Numbered from the stretch's first letter, positions 1 through 13,903 are shown. The stretch: 64,000 bases of DNA from Datnioides undecimradiatus (GCA_008933995.1 WARS01000036.1:20135285-20199284), one strand, 5' to 3'. Numbers and translations are program-made. Notes: a model not told the origin generated them from the sequence alone.

Positions 1-2739
1 TGCTGACATACGGCAGCATCGCAGTCGTTTGAAGGCGAATGTGACTGAGCTGAGGGAGGCGAAGCTCTGAGCAGCAACACTTTGGGTGTGAGACGCAGTT
101 TATCAGACCAGTGACGCCTGGAAAGTTTCCTTATGAAACGAGCACTCCAAGGATAACACAGCCATCATCTCTGAGGACCTTTCTCTCTTAAAAGTGAAAC
201 TAAAATACCTCGGTTAAAGAAGAACACACATTCCACATGTGAAGTTTGCCCATTTATGTTCTCAAGGACGACAAGTATTCCTCATCCTGTTTATCAGTCA
301 CACGCCCTCCTTTCGAGCTCTTGGAGGCAGTCAGAGTTTGGATTTTTAAGACTTTCTGATCGAGCTCCTCAAGATATTCAGTGACACACGAGATTCTGGG
401 TTCAGGGAAGACACTTTGAGACTCTTTCGACTTGTTTTCACTTGTAGGAAATTTATTTCTTCCTGGCAGAAAAATGCACAAGATGAGCCATCAGAAACTC
501 CCGCAGGTTAAACCAGGCTACCTAGCTCTAAAGAGAAGGTCACGGTACGAACACCATAAACCTGAAAGCAACCTTAAGCAAACAAGCAAGCGACGAGAGC
601 AACGTGTGTTCGTCCTGTCGCCAAGCCAAGTCAGGAGATGAAGGAAAGAGCGAGCAGGGGATTGCCTGCACAATGGCCCGTGATGGACTCACAACCTCAG
701 GCAGGCATCTTGTCAGGCTGAACCATAGGTGGCCGTTCCTCGTGAAACACTCAAATATCACTTAACAGCCCTCACATGCCATTCATGAGCACACAGAACT
801 AACAACCATCGATTAGTGGATTCAGGTGCGCTAATTCAAGCGTAGAACAATGAGGGTACTTGGGGAATAATAGCCGCCGATCTTCAAAGTGGCTCGACAG
901 TTTGATTCCTCAGTCTGTACTTTGGCTGTGTCACAACACGGGGAGGCGTCCGGGGCAAAGTGAAGACTCCCAGCTGGATCTGACGACCCGTACAATCAAC
1001 ACAAAACCCGTAAGAAGGGGATGAAAGAGGGGTTTAATCCCTTCTATTGAATGTTCGCTGACAACACATACGAGGGTCTAAAGTGTGTGTTAGATGTGGG
1101 TAATGAGGGTAGGTTATTATTTCGCCCCTGACCGGGGTAGTTCTTCATACGCAAACATTGTTCGTGCACTTCAGAGCTCTCCGGGAGGATCAGAGGAGCG
1201 AGGGATGGAGAGGATACGGGTATGAAAGACTGGCTGGACGCTCAGTTCTCAGAAGAGGTGGATAGGAAAACTATTCTAATAATGAATAATACCAACAAGA
1301 AGCTGCCATTGGTAACTCCAGACTGCCCACAACCACGGACGGATAAGCAGACAATGGGCCCTCGGCCTCTTTGTGGTTATTACTAATATCAAATGACATT
1401 TATTAGTTTTTAACAGTTTTATTGTTGAAACTGTCCATAAAGTTCGGTTTTCTTGATGCACATTGCAGCAAATATCCTAATCCTATGCAAACCTACACAT
1501 ACTGTGCATTTGAACATTGTTATTCATTGTTGTTCTTGTAATTCAGCGCCAGTCAACCCTCTTCTCCAATCGAGCACTTCACTGCATCCAAGAGGGACAT
1601 CTGAGCATGTGGACCGCGGTTATAAATTTTCCACCTCTGAGAGGAAAATAATTCCTCTGTGGGATTAGGGAATGGAGAGCAAGGTGGAAGGAAAAAGAGA
1701 CACCGTCCTGGGATGGGCTGTAAACCAATCTGACTGGAGGAGGACAGTGAAATCGCCCCCCATGTTCTCACAAAACCCCCTGGGGTCGTGGTTTGCTCGT
1801 CCACTTTGGGCGCCAGCTACAGGTTTTTCAATGGTTATTAGGGATTTTTATGTTTTTTTAATTTAGCTTATGGTACGGTTTGGGAGAAAATGCAAAGATT
1901 TGACAATGAACATGTGCAAAAACAGTGTATAAATGAGTTTGACAATTGAAAGATGTTATTTATTTAGAAGGCAGTACAAAATCACATAGCTGGTACAGAA
2001 AAGGGGACGTTTGAAAAAGCGAGTTAGGCTTCTTAACAAATAGCTGAGCTGAATGTTTCAGCTGAATGACTCTTTTCTCTTCTCGCTGTCTCACTTCCTC
2101 TACCTTTCCCAGCTGCCAGATTCCCTTTGAGTGTGTGAGTCCATACGTCTCGTCATATCTGTCAACCCAGATTTAAAAAACATGCAAAGTTGCCTTAAAG
2201 CGTGAGTGGGTCTGGTTCAGCTTGCAGCGGCGAAGGTTTCCTCAGGAATGATTTTAAAAACCTCGCCTGGATATTGAGTCGTATTGTTTGGCGTAGCGTG
2301 TCACAGATGGCCGCTCGCCTGCTCCTTTCAAGCTCGGGAAAAATATGAAAAAGCTCTGATGCTTTTCAAGCTGTCACTGGCAGTGACAGGCCGTGGTTCT
2401 GCCTTTCGTTTGAAGGCAGGGAAACCTCAGCAAACACGATGCTGAGCGCTCCAGCTTGATTGATGACCTGTTCTTATTGATACAATCCCTCACATGTGGT
2501 TTGGCCATTGTAGCACATGTGGTTAACCAATAAAGAACAGATCTCGCTCGGATGCGAGGAGGACATGTAGATTACAGGCTTTGGTTCCTGTTCTAATTGA
2601 ACTCACTACATTGTCATTGGCTGGTAAACCGGCTCCAAGAGGACACGTTATATTTCTCAACCTGTCATTATTGTACCTCCGAGGTTTTTAAATAGGTTTT
2701 CCATCATGCTTCAAGCTCCCAATAGCAGGAGCTAAGTCT

Positions 2740-2965
2740 CAAGTTTCAAGTTTATTTGTTGCTGCACTACATGGGAGCGAGATATCGTTTTACCCAGTGC
2801 AGCATCATGCAACGCTGATAATCACCAAAGACTTATGTAAAAATGCAAAAAATTCAGATAAATCACCAAAAACAGATGTGCAGCCATCGACTCGTGGTCA
2901 TACCTCAACAGAACAAATGCATAAATTAGAAATAGGTGTAAAAATGTAGGAGAGGTAGTGCAAAG
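2740..2965 (+). repeat. Possible dispersed repeat fragment
   Basis: CAAGTTTCAAGTTTATTTGT, later GTGCAG motifs, A-rich spacing and a GTAGTGCAAAGTC-like end resemble a common fish interspersed repeat that begins with a duplicated CAAGTTT. Family not named. Confidence 0.35.
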
Positions 2966-5900
2966 TCTGTCCCAGGGAAAGAGGCAACTTCAGTTCATCG
3001 TAGCTTCACTCCTGGGTTCAGTTCAGTGCGTCTCGTGGAAAACAGCCAGTGTAAACAAGCAGCGAGGACGATGATTGGCACAGGAGGATCTGACAACGTT
3101 AACGATGGCTGCATTCCACTATAGGGAGGTCCTGGTTCTGGCTCGCCGGATCTCTGGAACGGCGTACTGAGACACTTGATTGGGACTGAACCATTGCTAA
3201 TAGGATTCATTCCACCTGTGCTTCTCCTGCCATGACGAGTCAAAAGCCAGGAGTTATCATGAGCCCTTGGTGAATGAGAGTCCCCCACATCTGACACCTT
3301 TAATTTAAAACACTGCCTATTCTGTCTTCATGGCTCTGGTGCGAGAAGATTCCCTGTACCCTGCTTACAAAACTCCAATTTGCTCGTTGGCTCTTTGCAG
3401 CACAGAAAACAGCTGAGACTGAGCACCAATCATACTTGAATTGCTCAGAGATGCAAAGATCTGGCCAATAATGCAGACGTTTGGGTTGTAGGAAGGTTTG
3501 ATTGGATCACGTTGGTTGCCAGTGAGGTCCAAGGTTCATGGTCAAACCTCGGCAAAAACAAGGTGCAGACCTATATCGGTGCAGTCCAAACAAATAAAGA
3601 AGTTTGATTGAGAAAGGAGAACGTCTCCAAATCCACAAGACCTCTGCAGTCATGCCTCAGCTGCCTCAGCCTGACTCATCATTGATACTAACTAGCTCTC
3701 TACTCTAAATAGTTTGTAATAGTTGTCTGGATGATTTTAAACAAGCGCTCAGCCACACTTTGGAGATGAAAACCCTTTTCTATTAAAAATGAATCGTGCA
3801 TTATTGCAAAAGGTCACATTTCCAGATATTTGTTGCACATGTTTATTCGGGCCCCGATGCAGAAAACAAAGCAGCAAGCATCACCTTTTGCTGCTGCGAG
3901 CTGGGTTTTCCACAAGGTCTGACTGATTATTAATGAAACGTTAAACGCCTGATTGATTTATTGATGGAAGATTAAATGCAGGTGTTTCTTCGGAAGCAAA
4001 CATGCTAATTAATTTTCTCTGACAGGGAAACAGCCTCTGTTTGCACGGAGGTGAGTGTGTTGTCATATCTGTTGCCTTTTTCTTTTTGTTGTTGTTGCTA
4101 ACAATGTCTTGATTATCTGCCAAACAGTCCGGTTGTGTGAGCCAGGTGCTTGCTTCTTGTGGTTGTCAGGACGAGGATGGGCGGCAACCACGTCAGCTGT
4201 GTGTGTGTGTGTGTGTTTGAACCTGATGCATTACTGACAGGAGCGGGCCCTGGTGCAGCAGTGAGCCATTGTTTTGCTTGGCAGAGATTAGCGGCCCCCA
4301 GGGGCCCGTGCCACAAAGAGAGCTCTGTTACCCACTAGAGTGCCTTATTGTGCCCCAAATTACCCCCGTGGAGAGGGGAAAAAACAGCACGGCAAATATC
4401 GAGCATGCATAATGTCAATGAGCAAAATGACAGCTGCTCAGTCCAGGAATTATGTGCTGCAGGCTTCGCGCATGCCGCTCGTCTTTCTCGTGACGATCAG
4501 AGGTTGTCAGAGGGGATGTGTCGACTCCAAGTTGTGTACAAAAACTCATAAATCCAGGAAATGCAGTCCAAATGTGTTCGCAACCTTTTTGTGCGTGTGT
4601 GTTTTCCTGTTTTAGATCTTCATCATGCTTGTGAAATGTATATGACATTTCTGCTTTGTTTCCACTTTGATTCTTGTGTTTAGAGCCCCGCGTTTTATCA
4701 CATCGGAATAAAGAAACCACGGTGTTTTGTGTGGCTTTACCCCCCCCCTTAAAAGCTTGTTCTTTTTCATCTAAAACATGGGTAGAACTTTACATCCCCA
4801 AATTCCTCTAAGACAGCTCAAACCTCTCAAAAAGACGAATGGGGTCACGTCTACAAAGAGCAATAATCTTCTTTTCTCCGCGGCCTACAAACAGGCCTGT
4901 CAATTGGCTTCATTGTCAACATCCTAGGGGACTGGTATTTAAAAGTGTCAAGATCAAAAGGCTTGACTGACAAAGCACGCTTTTTATTATTGCAGTGGCA
5001 ACCCATAAGCTTTTAATGTTGGAAATTACAGTCATTAAGTACAAGCTGTACAAGCCTTGGATCTTGACGGAGGCTTTGAGGAGTCAACCACAAATCAAAA
5101 AAAAACAAGCCCATAGCTGAGATAAAGAGGGTTGTATGTAAATATGAGCCCTTTGTACTGGTAAGAAGTGCAGAGAGCTTGTCTGCGGTGTCTCTTATCG
5201 TTCCAAGCAGCTTGGGATTGATGAAATTTAAAGACATGGTGTGTCTCTGGGTTAGGACGAAGGGAGAGGAGGAGGGAGAAAGAAGACGGGGATGAAAATG
5301 AACAAGAGAGCGGAAAAGGGACTCTAACAAACACAATAACCGTGGGAAGGTTAAGAGCAATGTCACTGGGCTAAATGAGAGCGTATGAAACATGCGAGTG
5401 AGCGCTTGATAGTAATCGTTTCCGAATCGCCTGAATGACTTCCATCCACACTCTCATTGGAAACGTAAATAAACACTTTGGGAAGAGTTGCGTGTTGTAT
5501 AAGAGGCCTTGACGTGGTTGCAGAACATCACTCAGAAAGTCTCAATGTGTTTGAAAGAGAAATGGCGGAGTGGGGGGGGGGGTGAGACCCAAAACTGGGA
5601 TTGGGAATGTTTAAGTAATGGATAACTGGTTATTTATCCAGGGAACTACCTTAAAGCTATAGTGTAAGGCATTTACAAATAAACAAACGTTTGTTCGTTT
5701 CCAGGCAAACAAGTTAACACAAGGCTGAGGCTAAATCTCTCTGTTTCACAGCACACAGGGTTTTAAAATCTGGTGTCTGGTGTGAAAGTCTTGCTAATTC
5801 AGCACAGGTAGTGATGCGTTTTACATGAAACAGTAAAGACTGGATCATCAAAGCTGAAAGGGAGCGGCAGCCAAATGTCCTGTGCACTTATCACATGCTA

Positions 5901-7139
5901 AGCTAAGGTGCTAACGCCTGCGCTGTACTGCTGAGTTTGTCACTGCTAGTCCCAAATTCACACATGGAGGAAGAGTCTGACGTCACTGAATCAGAGTAAT
6001 CGGTGTAAGTATGATGAATATAGATAAACGCAGGTTTGACTTGACCCAGCGCGACAAAGGGTTGCACCTTCACGGAGGACGGAAATTATTGGTTTTGCAG
6101 TGAGAAAGCCAGAGGGACAACCATGTCCTGGCCAGCCTGCAGTGCGGTGCAGAGTTGGTAGTTGCCCTTTGAGTGGCCACTGCGGTGAAAGGCTGGTGGG
6201 CAGGGGTGACTCGGCCCTCTCCTCATTGTTCCCAGAGCTTGGTATTCCTCTCATAGCATGCCCCGGGCTCTAGAGGATATGCTTTTAAAGATCTCAGGCC
6301 CTCCTAATGGCCCCACTCACCTCCCCAACTCACACGTTTTAACAAACACGCCCCTTGAACTTCACTTCTTTATCTTTCACCTCAGAACGGGAAGTCGAGC
6401 TTATTCGCGGAAATAACGTGGCAACAGGAATGACAAAGACCACGAAGATGATTCCTACATAAACCTTTACCTCCACCTTCTCCATATATGTCTTTCTTCC
6501 TCTCCGTCTTTCATCCTTCCTCTCTCTCAGGCCTCTCTCTCTGTCTCTCCTTCCTTTTTCTGCTGAGTGTCCCGCTCAGCTGGCCAGCACCTTTTCACTC
6601 TTTGCCTGGGGAATTGTCCCCTGCATGTCAAGTGTAGCCATTAGAAGGAAGGGTTTGGATGAGAGGTGCTTTTCACGTCCCCGTCCCCCCTCACCTTTGA
6701 ATGGAGACAATAGAGCTGTTCTTTATGTCCAGATGACCACACACAAATACACACACACACACATTGCCAGGAAACTTTCTAGTGTCCCTGCAGCAGTAAG
6801 GGCCTGTACGCTAAACTCACATTTCAAGGAACGGGTATATTACATAACAAAGCTGCGATTGCTGTTTCTGACTGCATTAACCACAGCTGCTGTCGTTACT
6901 TGAGTAAAGAGGTTAACAGTAAAGAATCGGGACCAAAACAAGGGGCGACAGAAAGAAGAAAAGCCGGATTGGTCGTTCGTTTGGTCAAATGACTAGCGTG
7001 TGAGGCTGAAAGGTAGTTCAGAAGACTGTAAAACATGCAGCTCACACATTATCAGGGGCCAACTTTGTTTCTCTCAGCCATGACCACGAAGCTCCCACTC
7101 GGTTTGTAAACCTTAAATCTCGATCAGACCCTTTAAACC

Positions 7140-7230
7140 AAGCCTGTAACTATCTATCTATCTAACCATAACGCCACAATTTCCTGCCAAAGGATTAATA
7201 AAGTACTATTCTATTCTATTCTATTCTAAA
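7140..7230 (+). mobile_element. Short 3'-tail remnant of a non-LTR element with (TATTC)n
   Basis: CTATCTATCTATCT, then AAAGGATTAATAAAGTACTA followed by about four TATTC units, is the usual look of a fish non-LTR retrotransposon tail. Only the tail is present. Confidence 0.5.
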
Positions 7231-10200
7231 ACCGGACTGATTGATTCTTTAGGTGCTCCGTTTTGGTCTCCACCAACTCCAGCCACCGGATAACATCCAA
7301 CGTCTTTTTCTGAAGCAGCTGACGATGGATTGGGCCAGCCATAAAACCAAAACAACGAGCTAAAAGATGCTAAAAGAACCGAGGGCTGCTGCGGAGTAAT
7401 TCCCTGTATAACATGGATGCAAACTGATCCAATTATAATATATTTAAAATGCATTTTTAATAGTTTTTAAAGACTTAAACCATGATATTTTTCTATCTTA
7501 AGTAGCTGTTGTGCTTAAAAGTTTGCAAACTTAAAGCAAATTTAAGCAGCAAACGGTCATTTTAGTCTTTTTGAAAGGGTTTCTACATCTTTGAACAAGA
7601 TATATGGCTATAAATTAAAATTATATTAATTAATATGATATAACTGAGCAAAATGGAGAATAAACCTCAAACGTTCACCTCTACTGGGCCACAATGGATG
7701 GATTCAGATTGGGTGTGAGTGAAAAAGCATGACAGGAATCAGCCTAATGCAGCTTTTTGTCCACATAGATCAAAAGAAATCTTGGTGACAGCATATTTAT
7801 TTATTCAGCACCGTAGTCAGAAGCTGGTTTGTGTCAGCAGGAGCCGGGCCTTTTACATACCATGTCCCGGTCTGCAGACTTTCACTGGCCGGCTTCCTCT
7901 AACGGGTCAAGCCACGCCAAAGATTACAGGAGACACCTTTAATTGTTTCACTTCCTCTGCGGCGGCCTGTCTCGCTCGGGCCGCATGGCTTTGGATTTGT
8001 CTGTGCGAGCTTACTCCGGGGAGATTCACACTCAGAGTTTTAGGTCTTTCTCGGCTGTGCCGCGGCCCCGATAATCAATTTTGCTGACTGTCAAAGTTCA
8101 AAAGCTTCAAAGAAGGAGAGCGGAGATGAATTAGCCCGCTGAAAGCGATAAGTGCTGTGATGAATCACTTTACGGCAGCTTGATGGATCGCAGTTCGACA
8201 TCGAACCTGAAGTGTTTTGACCGATTTTGTGAATCCTGTTCAGGGCGTGCCATTTGCTTGACATTTTGAGGTCTGCAGCCTGCAAACAGTGCGTCACAAG
8301 AGCAACACCAAATATATGAAACAAGGTGAAGCTTCAAAGATGTTAAAGTTACTAACGTACCCTCATTCGTCGCTGACACAACAGGTTTTGAGGAAACGGC
8401 CATGAAATCCTCTTATTCATGATGAAACCTTGCATTTATTTGCTTTTAGGTATAATAGTATAAAAGTGTATATGGCAGCCAGTGTGAGGGGACAACCGGA
8501 TCCAAGCCCAGACATCCTACTTGGCAGTCTCAAGCCCAGAAACCAGTGTGAGGAAGCTTCTGGCCAGGAAACGTAAAGCACGCTCTCTTTGAGGCCACAA
8601 CGCAAACTTGGCATTCACCGCATTCTCCGCCAGCTCCTTTAAAGCCACGGGTGTCAGGACATGTTACTCTCTCTGCTAACTTTTTACAAGATGCGGCGGT
8701 GTGCTTTTCTGAGGAGCGGACCCCTGACAACCTTATCTAAAAAGGGGGTCTCTTAAGTGGCTGGCTTTGAGAGTGACTTACAGGAAGTTTTAAAACACAC
8801 ATTAAAGCAAGCTGGAGAGGAATCAGAGAGCTGGGGTTGGGGTTGGGGGGGTGGTCCTCGTTGTACGGCTTACAACAGCATTCCCATTCCCACTGCCACG
8901 GGTTTGTGTAAGCCCCTTACTGATAATGCGCTGTGCAGTCTGGCCCCCATGCTTGCCTCCTTGACTGACAAAGTCAATCATACCAGCGGATTAGCCGGCT
9001 GCACAGGGGCCCTCCGCCTCTAAATGGCAAAGGTTGTCTGTAATGTGCCCATGATGGACGTGCCGCGACATGTAGCAGCTAGTTCCAGCCCTCCGCCACC
9101 CTCCACCTCTCTGTCCCTTTCATGCCTCCTACCATCCCTCCCTCCATCCGTTCTTTACCTCCTCCCCTACCTCGCAGCTACATCTGTGTGGAGCCGCATG
9201 AATCAGGTGGGAGGCCTGTCTTCCCCCTGCAGCAACAAGAATGTGAAGATAATCTTCAGGTGGCTGGTACACACACCGGCTTATTCCCAGGGCTGACTGC
9301 TGACCTCTCCGGCTGATACACACAAGGCTAGGAAAACACAGCTCCTGAGGAAACACAATACTACCCTTCAAACACTCGCAGGCTTTTTAGTGCACCCCAC
9401 TGCGAAGGCACAAACAAGCCCTGCTGCTTACATGCATTCCAGCTGCATACAAACACAGAGCTCGAGCAAAGCCTCCCCCCTTGTTACGGAGCCAGCCTCG
9501 GTCTGAGTGGTCCTCTGAGCTAAAGCAAACAGGGCTGCAGGTGTAATCGTTCCTATGGAAAGACCGCTCATGAATATGGAATCATGCTACCAAGACAGAT
9601 GCCGAGTGTGTGGACGAATGGCTTTCTTTCTTTCTTTGTGCGTTGTTTCGCTGCAGATCACTTTCACTTTCGCTCCTTTTGACCCTTTTCTCCTCAGTTG
9701 CTCACAACATGTTGCACAATTCTGGTTGAAAAGGTTTGACTTAAGGATGAGTGTGGGAGGAAAGGAGTGAAACTGAGGTACAACTATAATAAACCTGAAA
9801 ATGCAATTTTGCTTTTATTTCAAACTGTTTTAAGTTTCACATCCACAATAATACACTTTGCTTTTCAAAACCGTGTTTGACTTTTTGTCTCTTTTCCATT
9901 ATTGTGTCTTCCTAAATATAGAAACCACAGCGTGCATCCAATAATTTGTCTTATTTGAGTCAAACCTTTTTTGATTTCTCTTGTTCTCTCGCAGGTTGAA
10001 GCATAGTAGACCAGACACTGCCCGTCAGATGCTGGCTGACAGGGCGGCTACAGTTCTCCAGCCTGAGATCAGGACCGCTCCTTCGACCTCAACCTGCATA
10101 TTAAATCTTCACAATTCATAACGGAGGTAAAGATGATTTTTAATGAAATGGAAGTTTAAAGTGTTTTATACCAGAGATGCACAAACGTTTCCCTCGACAA

Positions 10201-10850
10201 GGCCAAAACTGACGATTAATGGTGGTTATCAAGCCAACAGCAAACCTCTGTTGTATTGTTAAGATGCAGAATGGTCCTGGGACCCAAAGTTCACTTTGTT
10301 TCCTGATGCTTAATTAGGGGCCCCACATATTTTTTAAAAAGAAGCATTTGCACCACACAGAAATAAAGACTTTCCCTGTTAAAAGCAGTCCTCTCACTGA
10401 TCACAGCGGCAGGTGATGTGCTGCTTCTGACAAACCGTCGTTTCCTCACAGCAGAGGCTCGTTATAGTGATCTGAATCAGCTTGCAGGCAGAGACGACGC
10501 ACAGTCACTGCGGTGGAAAACCTTTGATGAAGCTGTTACCACTTTGTCTTACAGGTGTGATTAAGCCACAGCTGTCTGGGTTAAGAACATCCGACTGCAG
10601 CCAAACAGGGGCATACCTGTGTCTTGTGTCAGGCGTGTGTCAGTCCTGATCGTGGTTCGCAGGATGACCTTATAAGGGCTGCTTTCCTATGAGAGGCAAG
10701 GTCCAGCCGACCTCCTGCACGGATGAGTTATGAAATGACTGTCTGTGAGTTGTCAGCATGGGTTTAATTGTTTCAGACCCCTCCCTATCTGCTCCACTTG
10801 CTTTTTGCTCAAGTCAGTAAGTAGTTTCCACATTGCAACCTCATCTGCTC

Positions 10851-10872
10851 TGTGTGTGTGTGTGTGTGTGTG
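10851..10872. repeat. (TG)11 microsatellite
   Basis: Uninterrupted dinucleotide run. Confidence 0.97.
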
Positions 10873-11284
10873 CAGCCAGACAAATGTCTGGGAGCAGTTG
10901 GCTGAGGCAAGGCCCCAGAGTTGAGGTGGAGCACCTGTACACTGACTTACTCATTCACACACACAAGGACTTACACATATAAACACACATTCTGGATTGT
11001 CTGGCCTTGGGATTACAACGGGCTGTCTTCTTCCAGCCATCTGAGTCACACCGTGCGTTGGAGACGTTCATAATGATCCAAATAATTAAATCATTTTTAG
11101 GCTGTGCTGGAGACAACCTGAAAAAAACGCAGTGTCAGGCGGGTTTTGAATCTGTAATTACCGGCAGATGCGCTGAAAGGACTTGGCCTCGGGTGCTTTA
11201 AAAATCACTGTTTTAACGGCGTTGACAGGAATACGTTTAAATATCATGTCATTTTCACAGAGGCCAGCTGTCAGATACCATTTT

Positions 11285-11870
11285 GAAGACTTGGGTGACT
11301 TGAAGCTCAAATGACTCGAGATTTGAGCCGGCAGACTTGCGACTCGACGAGAACTTGCCTCGTGTTGTTGTAGACGCAAACTTAAATCTCATGAGACTTG
11401 ACTTGTATGACTTACTGCTCGAATAGCTTCCAACTGGAATTGAGTTGGACTCCAGATTGAATTCAAGTCTCTTAAGCCTTAAGTTCAGTTGAGACCTGGT
11501 CTAACAAACTTGGACTTGGACTAAAACTGATCTACCTTTACAAAGGATGACTCATGAATGCAATGACTTGCATGACCTGAAACTCGACTTGGGTGAAAGA
11601 CATCGACTGGGACTTGTTTCCACAAACTTCAGACTGGTCCTGAGAGATTCAGACTGACGGGACCTGTCTTGAACTTGTCTCGAGTGACTTGAGACCAAAG
11701 GGCGTCAGAGTTGACTTAAACTTGTATCACGTTATCTCAGAGATGACTTGGATGACTCGCAGCTTAGATGCAGAGCAGACTTGACTTGCACTTGTCTCAA
11801 ATTACTTCTGAGCTGATTTGAAAGACTTGTGGGTCAGCTGACATGAGACTTGACTTGGATTCAGCTCCAC
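11285..11870. repeat. Degenerate ACTTG/GACTTG-rich minisatellite
   Basis: Over about 590 bp the pentamer ACTTG recurs at short irregular intervals, usually as TGACTTG, AGACTTG or GACTCG, with spacer variants such as AGCTCAAATGACTCGAGATT. There is no open frame. It looks like an old tandem array of a GACTTG-type unit that has decayed. Confidence 0.8.
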
Positions 11871-12544
11871 GTTATGCTGCAGTCATGGGAATTATAATGG
11901 TTTTATACCTAAACAGACCAGATGAGCAGCCTCGTTGCTAGAGAATCAAACAAGCAAGTAAAAAGTACCTTTTAGTCAAATCGAACTGTGTTGACAACCT
12001 TTCTGACGTCATGGGGGTCAGGGGTCAACTAGAACGGCCCACCAAAGCATCATAACCAATAAATAACAAAGACAATTGTTTAGTGAACTCTTCACAGCCT
12101 CACGTCCCATTAGAGAATGAAACACACCCGAAAGTCGACGCTCGTACGTAGATGGGATCATTCGTAACAACACATGAGGAGTGGCTACAGGCAGAGATGT
12201 CAGCTGACGGGACACCGGGACTTGTAGGAAACCCCCGGTACCGAGAAGGCACATTCCAAGTAGGTCCACTCTGTGATTTGCGAGGAGAGAGGGTGTTAAC
12301 TTACTGCTGCTGCTTAATATGTTGATGATACCCCTTGTGTGGATTTTCGGTTAAATCCCCGTGGCTTTACTACCGCTTGGTTAGACTTAAACACAACCCT
12401 TCCCTGTTATTGCAAGGGATTCTCAACAAAGCCAACCCAGATAGAGCTACAGTTACCACTGATCCCGCTGGTGTTGGGAAAGCATGCTAAGCATCTGGGT
12501 CTGTCCCGGCGAGAGCCCTATTACTCATGGCCGATAATCCTGCC

Positions 12545-12740
12545 GGTCCTATAAGGAACATTCAGAAGAAACACACCCAGAAAACAGAAGGGGAGGAAAC
12601 GGAGAGGAAAGAGAGGGGACGTGAGGGGACGCTGGAGGACGAGAGGAAGTTTGTGGAAGAAGGTGAGGTGAGAAAGGGCAAAAGAGAGGAGATGAAAGGA
12701 GACGGGATAACAGAAAGAGTATAAAAGGAAGGAGGTGAAC
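12545..12740. repeat. Purine-rich (GA) tract
   Basis: The plus strand is almost all G and A over roughly 190 bp without being a simple repeat. It ends in a TATAAAAG box at 12720-12727. Confidence 0.7.
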
Positions 12741-12862
12741 TCCGATAAGACGGAGCGCTTGGCCTCCTGCGTGTTTTGTTTCTGCGGATTCGGAGTCAAC
12801 ACTCGAGCGGGAAGCGTTTACTTTGTGTTATTTTAACTTCGCGGTGGCCAAATCACGGAGAG
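12720..12862 (+). promoter_or_regulatory. Candidate TATA promoter and non-coding first exon
   Basis: TATAAAAG at 12720-12727 would start transcription near 12.75 kb. The next 110 bp is CpG-containing and ends in a good donor, GGAGAG|GTGAGG, after 12862. No coding frame of note; the transcript, if real, may be non-coding. Motif-only evidence. Confidence 0.25.
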
Positions 12863-13860
12863 GTGAGGACGGGAGATACGCGCTGTCGTCAAAGATTAGA
12901 CGCAGGCAAGTTGATGTTAGCCAAAAGCAATAGCAGGGTCTTGGCTTAACCTTTCCAATCTTATATAAAAAGGTCTTTGAGATAAGGACCAAATGAGCAT
13001 ATTCCTATTAAAATAGATTGTTGACTCTGTACATGTGATCCACTTTACCCCCAGTGGCACCTGACTCTAGAGGCCCAATCTAATCAGGTCACTGCAGCCC
13101 GCCTGCTGCTCCAGGACCAGGCCACTCCATCCTTACCTCAGCTGATATGCATGTGGTCAAGAGAAGGAAGTGGCTGAGATAACTGAGGCGTTTCTCCGTC
13201 AGACAGGCATGAGGTAAGGCATCAGGAATCTCTCACAGGGCATTACCTCAGTCTGCAGGCCTACGAGCGGCTGTTGCGGTGGCTGTCTAGAAAAAAGAAA
13301 AACACCCTGGAGGTGGTACCTATTTTAGGCACCGGGCCCTGATTCATTGTCATTATGATTGTCTGCTGTGGTAGGAGAAAACACCGTGACTCATAATTTC
13401 ACATTCTGAGGTCGGCTAGGTGTGCATGCAATTAAAGGTCATGCCTGCTCTTGTTCGAGCGCGGAGTGTGTCAATTTGTTAAGCGATTTCACACACGGTG
13501 CGCCCCGTCGACACTTTTGGCTCTCAAAATGCGCTTCTTTGATCCGAACACAAGCGGAAAGGCGAGACGCATCGACCCGCCACGCTTCTGTTTACCCTGC
13601 TTCTCCAGGGTGTGTACCTGACAACCCGGATTCGGGTTTCATTACCGCCAACACAACTTCTGCTAAAAGGGTCAAAGGACCCCACGGACGGCTATTACGC
13701 CACATACAGGCTGTTCTAACCGTTGAGATCTGCAGGACAAAAACATACGTGACTAGCAAAACAGCAGCCTGTCACCAAAACAACCGCCACATCCTGCACT
13801 GGTTTTGTATTTTTCGCGACACACATCAGGACACACGTAAGCGGTTACACTACAAAAGAG

Positions 13861-13903
13861 GGACTGGTAGCACACATGTGTGTTACATGTGTGCTACCAG
13901 TCC
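13861..13903. repeat. Perfect inverted repeat, 18-bp arms, 7-nt loop
   Basis: GGACTGGTAGCACACATG (13861-13878), loop TGTGTTA, then its exact reverse complement CATGTGTGCTACCAGTCC (13886-13903). It lies in otherwise ordinary sequence. Confidence 0.97.

Larger units (their letters stand above)
1..9994. other. Intergenic, downstream side of inhbb (distal part)
   Basis: No coding exon recognised on either strand. It holds a CT-rich tract near 6480-6560, a G-run at about 5572-5582, short CA tracts, a LINE-like 3' tail at 7140-7230 and a possible dispersed repeat at 2740-2965. Stretches near 4.86-5.06 kb and 7.95-8.24 kb look single-copy and could be regulatory; this is inference only. Confidence 0.5.

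Noticed and set aside
4026..4050. 25-nt microexon-like segment between CTCTGACAG and GGAG|GTGAGTG on the plus strand
   Set aside because: Strong splice motifs but no partner exons and no reading frame to support it.
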